Of a DNA stretch of 64,000 nt, positions 15,113 through 24,253 are shown piece after piece (the first letter of the stretch is position 1; each line of letters opens with the position of its first letter). The translations under genes were made by a program, and so were the position numbers. The notes under the pieces were generated by a model. It worked only from the letters and a program-made list of their open reading frames with translations. It was not told the origin of the DNA and searched no databases. This DNA comes from Pseudomonas sp. BN417 (GTDB lineage Bacteria > Pseudomonadota > Gammaproteobacteria > Pseudomonadales > Pseudomonadaceae): the NCBI RefSeq assembly GCF_029871205.1, contig NZ_SSOJ01000162.1, positions 78,797-142,796 on the forward strand. The letters are read 5' to 3'.

Positions 15113-16513
15113 TTATCCACCGCAACAACCGCAGACGGACATGGTGCCCGGCTCGGTGGTCTTCCAGTTCCCGTTCCAGCCACCCTGGCTATTGCAGACC
15201 TTCGGGCAGACTTCGGCGGCCTGGGTGTTGTCGAAGATGGGCCCGGCCTGTACGTCAGAGGGCGAGCTGCACTGGCCCTGCATCACGTCGTCGAAGATGT
15301 GGCTGAGCGAGGCCCAGGGAATGGTGTTGCTCTTCCCGCTGCCGTTGAAGTTGTGGCAACCGAAGCAATTGGAAATGAAGGACTGGGTCGGATCCACATA
15401 CTGGAAGGTGGTTTCCATCACCGAGTTGGCCAGGCGCATGGACCCGCGCTGGTTGGAGAAGGTGGAAGATGGCTGGGTGACATCGTTCTCCCAGATGGCG
15501 CCGACGTTCATGTAGTTCTGCCACACGGCCATCGGGTTATCGCTGGGCAGCGCGCTCAGGAAGCCCTGCAGCTGGCTGTTCAGGCTGTCGATGTCGGCAA
15601 TGTTGTCGGACGCCTCATGGTCGGAGGGGTCGGTGCCGTCGGGGTAGACCCGGCAAATTTCCGAGGGCGTGCCGGTCAGGCTGGTGCTGGGCGCAGCCTG
15701 GTTGATGTTGCAGGTGGAGGGCGGGTTATCCACAGCACAGGTTGCGCTGGTGAACGACCAGCCGCCGGCCGGCGCGGTACCCGGATTGCTGCAGTCCGGC
15801 ACGTTGCTGCGGTGCTCGAAGGTGGCCCAGATGAATTCGGGGTGCAGGGCCGTGGCGATGGCCATATGGAAGCCGACCAGACCGAGCAACTCGGTACCCG
15901 GCACACCGTCCACGTCCGCTTCTATCCAGAAATAATCGGGCTGCTCGGCCTGGGTGATGATGCGCCAGGCGGTTTTCAGCTCGGTGGTACCGGACGGGTA
16001 GTTCAGCGCGTTCTGGATCTGCGGCACGTTGCACAAGTTCTGACTGAAGCGGATCTCGTAGAACACCACGTTGCCGGCCTGATCGAAGATGGTGTCGCCG
16101 CCGCCGGCCTGGCCGGTGCGATCGGGTAGCTGGAAAGGTGTGTCGGCCGCAACCGGTTTCTCCCGGCGGACGAACATCACTTCGGCCTGCTTGGCAGGGT
16201 CGCAGGAATTGGTGCCGGTCGCCTGGAGGACCGGGTAGCTGGAGTTGACCTGGAAGTTGCGCAGGCTCGGGTCACCCTGCGATGGACTGACCAGCTGGAA
16301 GAACCATTGCCAGGCGAACTGGTAGAAGTCGCAGAAATCGGCGTTGCTGCCGTCGGGTATCTCGCTGGGCGGATTGGGACTGCTGATCCAGTTCTGACTG
16401 GCGGCACAGGCAGGGCTGGCAGCCTGCGCCTGCCCGGAAGGCAGCAACGGGCCGGCGAGGAGCAGCGACAACAGCAACAGCCAGGCAACGCGAAATGTCC
16501 TTGTAGCGTTCAT
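15113..16513 (-). CDS. Secreted CxxCH protein with a C-terminal MVL-type mannan-binding domain, 466 aa
   Basis: The start at 16513 is preceded by AGGAGAGGG and begins a clear signal peptide (MNATRTFRVAWLLLLSLLLA, cleavage after about residue 31). The mature part is rich in Asn, Ser and Cys and has a CxxCH haem-c-type motif, CFGCH, at about 383-387. The last 48 residues (AGPIFDNTQAAEVCPKVC ... GGWNGNWKTTEPGTMSVCGCC) match the pattern of the Microcystis viridis lectin repeat (AGPIW-N--A---GP ... FTGQW-T--EG-MSV). I infer a periplasmic or exported protein that may carry haem and bind mannose-type glycans. An upstream ATG would extend it by 30 residues but would bury the signal peptide. An exact DnaA box (15726-15734) lies in the gene, and its stop codon touches the DnaA-box array. 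Confidence 0.72.
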   Translation of the reverse strand: MNATRTFRVAWLLLLSLLLAGPLLPSGQAQAASPACAASQNWISSPNPPSEIPDGSNADFCDFYQFAWQWFFQLVSPSQGDPSLRNFQVNSSYPVLQATGTNSCDPAKQAEVMFVRREKPVAADTPFQLPDRTGQAGGGDTIFDQAGNVVFYEIRFSQNLCNVPQIQNALNYPSGTTELKTAWRIITQAEQPDYFWIEADVDGVPGTELLGLVGFHMAIATALHPEFIWATFEHRSNVPDCSNPGTAPAGGWSFTSATCAVDNPPSTCNINQAAPSTSLTGTPSEICRVYPDGTDPSDHEASDNIADIDSLNSQLQGFLSALPSDNPMAVWQNYMNVGAIWENDVTQPSSTFSNQRGSMRLANSVMETTFQYVDPTQSFISNCFGCHNFNGSGKSNTIPWASLSHIFDDVMQGQCSSPSDVQAGPIFDNTQAAEVCPKVCNSQGGWNGNWKTTEPGTMSVCGCCGG

Positions 16514-16740
16514 CTTCCCTCTCCTTTTTCTCTCATCAGGGCGCGGGCCATCCGGGCGCCGCGACATGCGGAACCTCCTGGGCCCGATGCTGCGCATCGT
16601 CAAGAAACAGTGAGGGCAGATGGATCGATGTGAGGCCGCACGAAACGCGGGGGCTGGCTCCTGCCGGCGGATGCTCCTTGCGATGGATTCAGGCTAGAAG
16701 AGGCGCCAAGACCCGGCAAACCAGACCGCCGAGCGGCGCC

Positions 16741-16749
16741 TGTGGATAA
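16741..16749 (-). other. Isolated perfect DnaA box between the lectin-domain and PCuAC genes
   Basis: Exact TGTGGATAA in the 276-bp gap between 16513 and 16790. No other feature is seen in the gap. Confidence 0.65.
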
Positions 16750-16789
16750 GACAGAGGAAGACGCGGGGGCGGGCGGCCCCGCTGGAACA

Positions 16790-17260
16790 TCAGTGCTGGT
16801 GCTGGGCGGCCGTGGCGGGCGCCTCCTTCTGCACGTGGACTTCCACCTCCAGGTCACCGGCCTTCTGGAAGTGCAGGGTCATGGGGAACTTGTCGCCATC
16901 GTTCAACGGCTGCTTCAAGCCGAACATCATCAGGTGATAGCCGCCCTGCTCCAGGCGCACCTCGCCACCGGCGGGGATGTCCAGGCCACTTTCGACCTGC
17001 TGCATCTTCATCAGGCCGTCCTTGTGCAAATGCTCGTGGATCTCGGTCATGCCGGCGCGGGCGGTATCGGCGCCAAGCAGCTTGTCGGCCTGCTTGCCCT
17101 TGTTGTGGATAACCAGGTAGGCGGCGCCATTGGGCGACACCGCGGGTACCGCCATCGCCCAGGGATGCTCGATGTGTAGCGAGCCGAGGTTGTAGTCATG
17201 GGCGGCCAGGGTGCCGGAACAGCTCAGCAGGGCCCCCAGGGCCAGCAATGTCTTGCGCAT
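16790..17260 (-). CDS. Periplasmic copper chaperone PCu(A)C family protein, 156 aa
   Basis: Signal peptide MRKTLLALGALLSCSGTLAA, then the PCuAC cupredoxin-like domain that carries Cu(I) to the CuA or CuB site of cytochrome oxidase. The family ligands are visible: H in IHEHLHKDGLMKMQQV, M in GMTEIHEH and the late H-x-MM motif GGYHLMMFGL. The C-terminus ends in a His-rich tail (AAQHQH) that may bind metal. GGAG lies seven bases before the start at 17260. It is the last gene of a three-gene minus-strand cluster with PepSY and DUF2946 genes. An exact DnaA box (17104-17112) is inside the gene. Confidence 0.9.
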   Translation of the reverse strand: MRKTLLALGALLSCSGTLAAHDYNLGSLHIEHPWAMAVPAVSPNGAAYLVIHNKGKQADKLLGADTARAGMTEIHEHLHKDGLMKMQQVESGLDIPAGGEVRLEQGGYHLMMFGLKQPLNDGDKFPMTLHFQKAGDLEVEVHVQKEAPATAAQHQH

Positions 17261-17357
17261 ATGTGAACTCCATTCGTTCGATTGTCTGGCGCCCACCCCC
17301 GGCAGGCGCCGATTGCTCTCCATTGCGGACGGGTTGGAAAGCGCCCGCGTCGCCGGC

Positions 17358-18731
17358 CTAGCCGGCCACCACCTTGCTGCCGCCGATGCGTGACAGCACC
17401 AGCCGATCCAGCGCCCAGACCGCCGCCAGGGACATTCCCACCAGCGGGAAGGCGATGCCGAGGCCGATCATGATCACCACCGCGGTTTTCCACAACGGCA
17501 GGTCATGGCGCAGCGGCGGCACACCGAGGCTGCCCTGGGGGCGACGCTTCCACCACATCACCAGGCCGCTCACGGCGCTGAGCAGGATCAGCAGGCAGAC
17601 GCCGAGCATCAGCAGCTGGTTGGCCAGGCCGAAGAACTTGCCCTCGTGCAGTACCACGCCCATTTCCACGCTTTTCGCCACCAGCCCGTAGTCCTGCCAA
17701 CGGATGTCGGCCAGCACCTTGCCGCTGTACTGGTCCAGGTGCAGGGTGGCGTCGTTGCGCGGGTCGTCGGCGAATACGGCGATGCTGAAGACACCCGTTG
17801 CATCGGCCGGCAGGGTGATGCTGTAACCCGGCACCACCCCGCGATCACGGGCGGCGTCCACCACCTGCTGCAGGCTCACCTGGCTGGCGTTCGTGGTCAT
17901 GGCCGACGTGTCGTGGCCCTTGTGCGCGGCATGGGGGTCGGACACCGGCAACGGCGTGTTTTCCACCGCCCAGGCCACGGTCTGGTCGGCGGCGCTGTTG
18001 AGGCTGCGGGCCTGTTGCTCTGACTTGGGCACCTCGTTCCACATGGCGGCCGGGAAGCGGTTCCAGACATCGGCGAACTTCTCGCCCCAGAAGCCCGTCC
18101 AGGTCATGCCGGTGAGCAACATGAACAGCAGCAGCAGCGAACCCCAGAAGCCGGTCACCGCATGCAGGTCGCGCCAGAACAGACGCCCGCGATTGGCCAG
18201 GCGCGGCCAGAACACACCGCGCATGGACTGGCCGCGCGGCCACCAGAGATAGAGCCCGGAAACCACCAGGACGATGGCCCAACCGGCGGCCAGCTCGATC
18301 AGCCGGTCGCCAACTGTGCCGATCAGCAGCGTGCCATGCAGCGAACGAGAGATCGCCTGCAGGTTGTTCTCCGCATCCTGGGTGCCCAGCACCTCGCCGC
18401 TGTAGGGGTCGAGGAAGAGGTTGGTCTTGCGGCCGTCGAGGCTGACCACGAACTGCGCGCTGCGCCCTGCATCCGCTGGTGGCAGGTACTGGCTGACGGC
18501 AGCTTGCGGATAGGCCTGGCGGACCTTTTCCGCCTGCTCGTCGGCCGTGAGCGCCTGGGTGCTGGGGCGAACCTGCATCAGGTCGCTGTAGGGCAGGTTG
18601 TCCAACTGTGGTTTGAACAGGTAGATGCTGCCGGTGACCGCCAGCATGATCATGAAGGGGATGACGAAGAGTCCGGCGTAGAAGTGCCAGCGCCACGCCA
18701 GGTTGTAGAAGGAGACAGTGCTCTTGGACAT
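17358..18731 (-). CDS. PepSY-associated transmembrane protein, 457 aa
   Basis: Four to five membrane segments: about residues 15-37 (HFYAGLFVIPFMIMLAVTGSIYLF), 140-163, 188-212, 365-390 and 420-445. These separate two periplasmic PepSY-type regions (EQAEKVRQAYPQAAVSQYLPP ... LFLDPYSGEVLGTQDAENN, and VSLQQVVDAARDRGVVPGYSI ... LHLDQYSGKVLADIRWQDYG). Conserved histidines such as RWHFYAG, SLHGTLL, DLHAVTGFWG and VLHEGKFFG resemble the haem or metal-binding pattern of the PepSY_TM family, proposed as reductases for metal uptake. A His-rich HAAHKGHDTSAM segment fits a copper role. It lies between the DUF2946 and PCuAC genes. Confidence 0.88.
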   Translation of the reverse strand: MSKSTVSFYNLAWRWHFYAGLFVIPFMIMLAVTGSIYLFKPQLDNLPYSDLMQVRPSTQALTADEQAEKVRQAYPQAAVSQYLPPADAGRSAQFVVSLDGRKTNLFLDPYSGEVLGTQDAENNLQAISRSLHGTLLIGTVGDRLIELAAGWAIVLVVSGLYLWWPRGQSMRGVFWPRLANRGRLFWRDLHAVTGFWGSLLLLFMLLTGMTWTGFWGEKFADVWNRFPAAMWNEVPKSEQQARSLNSAADQTVAWAVENTPLPVSDPHAAHKGHDTSAMTTNASQVSLQQVVDAARDRGVVPGYSITLPADATGVFSIAVFADDPRNDATLHLDQYSGKVLADIRWQDYGLVAKSVEMGVVLHEGKFFGLANQLLMLGVCLLILLSAVSGLVMWWKRRPQGSLGVPPLRHDLPLWKTAVVIMIGLGIAFPLVGMSLAAVWALDRLVLSRIGGSKVVAG

Positions 18732-18822
18732 TGTCGTGCTCCCTGATGAGCCAATGATCCGCGCGCACGCGCGGCGGAATCGGCCGGCGCTATGCAGGAT
18801 GCGGAAGGGAAATTCTGTGGGA

Positions 18823-19206
18823 TCAGGAAAGCGCGGTGGGGGGTGCGCGGGTCAGGGCGCCGGGAAACACCGTCTGCGCGGCATGGCCGGCCTGTGGCGC
18901 GGGTGCCGCTTGCGGGCTGGCGAGGTCGCCAAGGGCCAGTCCGTGCAGCGCGGCCGGGCTCAGGGCGGGCGAGTTGAACAGCAGGGTGCAGTAGCCGCAC
19001 TTCGCCCAGGACAGCTCGTGACCGGGCATGGCCGGTTGCCCGCTCTGGGTGCCGTCTTCGGCGGAACAGGCCAGTTCGCCCATCCAGTGCGGCACTTCGG
19101 CCTGCCCCATGGCCTGCGCCTGGGAGACCAGCGGACCGACGAACACCAGCAGCATGGCCAGAAGGCCAAGCCAGGCGCCACGCTGTCGTGTTCTGCCGTG
19201 GATCAC
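18823..19206 (-). CDS. DUF2946 family protein, 127 aa
   Basis: One N-terminal hydrophobic segment (AWLGLLAMLLVFVGPLVSQAQAM) is followed by a short domain with HWMGELACS and the conserved CGYCTLLFNSPAL motif, the signature of DUF2946 proteins found beside copper genes. The rest is Ala/Pro-rich. The frame begins with GTG at 19206 and no strong ribosome-binding site is visible. It is the first gene of the copper-type cluster, with the promoter expected in the 228-bp gap shared with the divergent DUF3301 gene. Confidence 0.78.
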   Translation of the reverse strand: MIHGRTRQRGAWLGLLAMLLVFVGPLVSQAQAMGQAEVPHWMGELACSAEDGTQSGQPAMPGHELSWAKCGYCTLLFNSPALSPAALHGLALGDLASPQAAPAPQAGHAAQTVFPGALTRAPPTALS

Positions 19207-19434
19207 TCGATGGATTCCATGTCGGTCGGTCGGGGGCGCCTATGCTAGCCAAGCGCCTGCTCGGGTTGAAGCCTAGACGCTGGGACAGAAGGCCGCAGGG
19301 CCGGATGCACCGGTTTTCGCACCGTTCGGCAACTGGCGCTGGCGGGTCCGGCAATCGGTGCGAACTGCGACGATCCGGGCAGCTGAAATCCTCCGCGGAT
19401 GGGTTAAGCTTGGGCCTATGTTTCCGGAGTCATC

Positions 19435-19839
19435 ATGCTGAGCCTGGCTGACGTTTTCCTGCTGATGTTGTTCGCCGCCGGCGCGGCCTGGTTGTGGCGC
19501 GGCCATGGTGTGCGCGAGCGCGCCCTGGCGCTGGCCAAGCAGCACTGCGCGCGCCTCGACGTGGAGTTGCTGGACGGCAACGTCGCGTTCCGCCGCCTGG
19601 CCATGGTGCGGGACGGCAAGGGCAATCGCCGCCTGGCGCGCATCTACGACTTCGAATTCACCGTCACCGGTGAGCAACGCCTGACCGGCAGCATTCAGAT
19701 GTTCGGCAACCACCTCGGTCGCATCGACCTCGAAGCCCATCCCTTCCAGGCCCAGCCCCAGCACGACTCCAAAGTCATTCAAATGACCGAGTGGCGGCGT
19801 AACCATCCCAAGACGGATGAGCAGCGCCGGGTGGATTGA
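19435..19839 (+). CDS. DUF3301 family membrane-anchored protein, 134 aa
   Basis: An N-terminal membrane anchor (LADVFLLMLFAAGAAWLWRGHG) precedes a cytoplasmic domain with the conserved series ALALAKQHCARLDVELLDGNVAF, RRLARIYDFEFTVTGEQRLTGSI and IDLEAHPF typical of DUF3301. GGAG precedes ATG 19435. The function is unknown in the family. Confidence 0.82.
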   Translation: MLSLADVFLLMLFAAGAAWLWRGHGVRERALALAKQHCARLDVELLDGNVAFRRLAMVRDGKGNRRLARIYDFEFTVTGEQRLTGSIQMFGNHLGRIDLEAHPFQAQPQHDSKVIQMTEWRRNHPKTDEQRRVD

Positions 19840-19904
19840 GCCCCCTCTGCCGATATCCCGCCATCAGCTTGTTCATCCACCTTTCTCGCGCACTGATCGA
19901 ACCC

Positions 19905-19913
19905 TGTGGATAA
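19905..19913 (-). other. Isolated perfect DnaA box between DUF3301 and hydrolase genes
   Basis: Exact TGTGGATAA in the 107-bp convergent gap. A near match TTATCCACC follows at 20221-20229 inside the hydrolase gene. Confidence 0.65.
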
Positions 19914-19946
19914 CCGCCTGCCAGACCGCTTCGCGATCGGCATCGC

Positions 19947-20825
19947 TCATGCCGGACGCAGGAGGAAGTCAGCCGTGCGCTCGGCGCTGGCCTGGGGAAA
20001 TTCCTGCATGAAACAGTGACCGCCCTCCACCACCTGGGCGCTGACATGGCTGTTGAGCGCTGTCAGGCGCGCCACCGACTTGGCGACGAAGGGGTAACTG
20101 TGCTGGCCGTGGAGGATCAGGGTCGAGGCGGTGATCCGCCCAAGGGATGGCCACAGGCGCTTGGGAAAGGAACTGAAGATCTCCGCCTCGCGGCTCGGCC
20201 GGCACTTGAGCTCGACACCGTTATCCACCGTCTTGAGGGCATGGTCCACGTAGGCCTGCAAGGCCTCCTCGGTCCAACCCTTGAAGATGCCGCGGCCATG
20301 CAGGCCGTTCCAGACCGCCTGACGGTCGGCCCAGTGATTGCGCCGGGCCCGCGCCCGAGTGGCCATGGTCGTGCGGCGATGCAGGCCGAGCACCTCGGAG
20401 AAGGCCATCACGCCCACCATGGCCGGGGTGAAGATCACCGGATCGAGCAATACGGCGCGGCTGAACAACTCTGGATGCCGGGCCAGGATCAGGCTGGTCA
20501 GGACCCCACCGAAGCTGTGGCCGACGGCCAGCCGTGGCACCTCGCCGAACTGCCCACGCCCCACTTCGAAAGCCTCCACCGCCAGCTCGGCGTTGCGGTT
20601 CCAGCCGAGGAAGCGACCGCCATGGTCGCTGTCGCCGTGGCCCTGGACATCGCACAGCCAGAGATCGAAATCCTGGGCCAGCGCCTGCAACAGGGGCGCG
20701 TAGGTACGGCCGCAGAAGCCATTGCCATGGAGGAAGTGCAACAGGGGTCTGCCGGAGACCGGGCTATGCCAGCCGCGCAGGGTGAAACCGGCGGAAGTCG
20801 AGTGGGACCAGGGGATCAACTGCAT
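19947..20825 (-). CDS. Alpha/beta hydrolase, 292 aa
   Basis: Canonical alpha/beta hydrolase: oxyanion-hole HGNGFCGRTYAPLL near residue 33, strand and turn CDVQGHGDSD, and the nucleophile elbow GHSFGG at 102-107 (Ser104). The acid is probably in LILHGQHSYPFVAKS and the catalytic histidine in VVEGGHCFMQEFP. There is no signal peptide, so it is cytosolic. The substrate is unknown. It is divergent from the two-component pair. Confidence 0.88.
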   Translation of the reverse strand: MQLIPWSHSTSAGFTLRGWHSPVSGRPLLHFLHGNGFCGRTYAPLLQALAQDFDLWLCDVQGHGDSDHGGRFLGWNRNAELAVEAFEVGRGQFGEVPRLAVGHSFGGVLTSLILARHPELFSRAVLLDPVIFTPAMVGVMAFSEVLGLHRRTTMATRARARRNHWADRQAVWNGLHGRGIFKGWTEEALQAYVDHALKTVDNGVELKCRPSREAEIFSSFPKRLWPSLGRITASTLILHGQHSYPFVAKSVARLTALNSHVSAQVVEGGHCFMQEFPQASAERTADFLLRPA

Positions 20826-20937
20826 CGAACGTGCCTCGAATTGACTGCGCGCAGTGTATCCGCTGCCATCCGCCCGGAGCAGGGGGGCGCGGCCAGCCGT
20901 GCTATCGTCGACGCCTTCGAACCACGGATTTCACGCC

Positions 20938-22692
20938 TTGATTCCCCGCCCGCTGCGCATCGTCCTGCTGATCCTGCTGCTGCTCGCCGGGCTGTTCCTG
21001 GCGATGCACCTGTCCGGTCGCCAGGCCGAGCGCCAGGCCCTGCGCGACGAAGGCGAGCAGGCCCGCGAGCAGCTGACGCTCTACGCCGGCAGCCTGCGCA
21101 CCCTGATCGACCGCTTCCGCGCCCTGCCCGCCGTGCTGGCGCTGGACCCGGAAGTGCGCGCCACCCTCCAGGGGCCTGTGGATAACAGCGAGCAGACACA
21201 GCTCAATCTCAAGCTGGAGCAGATGAACCGCGCCGCCGGCTCCACCACCCTCGAGCTGCTGGACCGCGACGGCCTGGCGGTGGCCGCCAGCAACTGGCGC
21301 TTGCCCACCAGCTTCGTCGGCCACAACTACGGCTTCCGCCCCTACTTCGCCGAAGCCCGCAGCCACGGTAGCGGACGCTTCTATGCCGTAGGCGTGACCA
21401 GCGGCATTCCCGGCTACTTCCTCGCTAGCGCAGTGCGCGGCGGGAAGGACGAGTTCATCGGCGCCATCGTGGTGAAGCTGGAATTCCCCGAGCTGGAGCA
21501 GGAATGGGGCCAGCGCCCGGACATCATCCTCGTCAGCGACGCCCGTGGCGTGGTGTTCATCGCCAACCAGCCGGGCTGGCGCTACCGCGAACTTCAGCCC
21601 ATCTCCGCCGGGGGGCGCGCCGAGATGGCCGCCACCCGCCAGTACGACAAGCAGCCCCTGGCGCCACTTATCCACAGCACGCTGCAAGATTTTGGCGAGG
21701 GCAGCAGACTGGCCCGGGTCGAGGGGCCCGGCGGCCGCGCCGACTACCTCTGGGAAAGCCTGCCGCTGCCCAGCGAAGGCTGGACGTTGCACCTGCTGCG
21801 CGCCCCACAGGAGGCCGCCAGCAGCGCGCGCAATGCCAGCCTGGCCGCCGGCGGCGCCTGGCTGGCGCTGTTCTTCCTCGCCCTATTCCTGCAGCAGCGC
21901 TGGCGGCTGGCGCGCATTCGCCAGCGCAGCCGGGAGGAGCTGGAGCAATTGGTCGAGCAACGTACGGCCGCCTTGCGCACAGCCCAGGACGGGTTGATCC
22001 AGGCCGCCAAGCTGGCCGCCCTGGGGCAGATGTCCGCCGCCCTGGCCCACGAGATCAACCAGCCATTGACCGCCCTGCAGATGCACTTGGCCAGCCTGCG
22101 GCTGATGCTCGACAACGGCCAGCTGGAGCAGGCGCGCAAGGCCCTCTCGCGGCATGACGAACTGCTGCAGCGCATGGCGGCCCTCACCGGCCACCTCAAG
22201 ACTTATGCGCGCAAGACCCCCGGCGGCCTGCGCGAATGCCTGGAACTCGGCAACGTTGTGGATAAATCCCTGCAACTGCTGGCGCCCAACCTGCGCGACG
22301 CGAAGGTGGAAATCAGCCAGGAGCTCAGTGTGCCCGCCTGGGTCTCGGGGGATGCCATCCGCCTGGAACAGGTGCTGGTCAACCTGCTGCGCAACGCCCT
22401 GGATGCCGTGGCGGACAAGGCGGCGCCCCGATTGTGGATAACCCTGCGGCGGGAAGGTGATCAGTGGCTGCTGAGTGTCGCCGACAATGGCGGCGGCATC
22501 GCCGAAGAGGACCTGCCGCGGGTCTTCGATCCATTCTTCACCACCAAGCCGGCGGGTGCCGGCCTGGGAATCGGACTGGCGGTGTCCTACGCCATCGTCC
22601 ATGAACTGGGTGGTAGCCTTGCCGCCGCCAACCAGGGCGAAGGTGCCGTGTTCAGCCTGCGCCTGCCTGTGGACAAAGCCAGAGAGGAATAG
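20938..22692 (+). CDS. mifS: Sensor histidine kinase, MifS/DctB type, 584 aa
   Basis: Membrane-bound kinase for C4/C5-dicarboxylates. An N-terminal membrane segment ([18 protein letters not shown]) is followed by a double-Cache periplasmic sensor ([23 protein letters not shown] ... [13 protein letters not shown] ... [11 protein letters not shown]), a second membrane segment ([20 protein letters not shown]), a coiled coil, and the kinase core with the phospho-acceptor His371 in [10 protein letters not shown], the N box [20 protein letters not shown] and [14 protein letters not shown] prefer mifS over dctB because the alpha-ketoglutarate-type permease follows, and in P. aeruginosa MifSR controls that permease. 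The TTG at 20938 places the first residues just before the membrane segment; a GTG at 20854 is possible. Four exact DnaA boxes (21177, 21668, 22257, 22433) lie in the gene, in different reading frames. Confidence 0.8.
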   Translation: MIPRPLRIVLLILLLLAGLFLAMHLSGRQAERQALRDEGEQAREQLTLYAGSLRTLIDRFRALPAVLALDPEVRATLQGPVDNSEQTQLNLKLEQMNRAAGSTTLELLDRDGLAVAASNWRLPTSFVGHNYGFRPYFAEARSHGSGRFYAVGVTSGIPGYFLASAVRGGKDEFIGAIVVKLEFPELEQEWGQRPDIILVSDARGVVFIANQPGWRYRELQPISAGGRAEMAATRQYDKQPLAPLIHSTLQDFGEGSRLARVEGPGGRADYLWESLPLPSEGWTLHLLRAPQEAASSARNASLAAGGAWLALFFLALFLQQRWRLARIRQRSREELEQLVEQRTAALRTAQDGLIQAAKLAALGQMSAALAHEINQPLTALQMHLASLRLMLDNGQLEQARKALSRHDELLQRMAALTGHLKTYARKTPGGLRECLELGNVVDKSLQLLAPNLRDAKVEISQELSVPAWVSGDAIRLEQVLVNLLRNALDAVADKAAPRLWITLRREGDQWLLSVADNGGGIAEEDLPRVFDPFFTTKPAGAGLGIGLAVSYAIVHELGGSLAAANQGEGAVFSLRLPVDKAREE

Positions 22693-22694
22693 CC

Positions 22695-24035
<1,341 letters not shown>

Positions 24036-24069
24036 GCTCGCACCAACCGGTGTATCCCTCCGTTCATAA

Positions 24070-24113
24070 GCGGAATCTTGCTCATCGCCTTCTGGTGATC
24101 GGCAGGATTCCGC
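24070..24113. promoter_or_regulatory. Candidate enhancer (UAS) for the two-component regulator
   Basis: GCGGAATCTTGC (24070-24081) and GCAGGATTCCGC (24102-24113) are 12-bp inverted arms with one mismatch, centred about 87 and 119 bp before the predicted sigma-54 start site. That position and symmetry fit a binding site of an NtrC-type activator. There is no T run, so it is unlikely to be the mifR terminator. Confidence 0.6.
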
Positions 24114-24168
24114 GCATATTTCCTGCATGATTCCACCGTAACCCCTCTATTCCGCGCCTTTCCTCCCC

Positions 24169-24184
24169 TGGCACAGCTCCTGCT
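24169..24184 (+). promoter_or_regulatory. Sigma-54 promoter of the alpha-ketoglutarate-type permease
   Basis: TGGCACAGCTCCTGCT matches the -24/-12 consensus TGGCAC-N5-TTGCW at all positions except one, with GG and GC exactly 12 bp apart. Transcription should start near 24194. Confidence 0.8.
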
Positions 24185-24253
24185 ATGTGCCTGGTGCACA
24201 AGCGCAGCCTCAAAGCCGCGCCCACAACAACAACTAAGCGTCGAGGAAAGATG

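Noticed and set aside
13484-15128. Several short open frames of 60-150 codons within the DnaA-box gap
   Set aside because: They run through the repeats in different phases in each copy, contain the same box sequences, and have no ribosome-binding sites.
16829-16842. TGCACGTGGAC in the PCuAC gene as a parS
   Set aside because: Too few matches outside CACGTGGA.
24070-24113. Inverted repeat after mifR as a terminator
   Set aside because: A 20-bp loop and no T run; the position relative to the sigma-54 promoter fits an activator site better.
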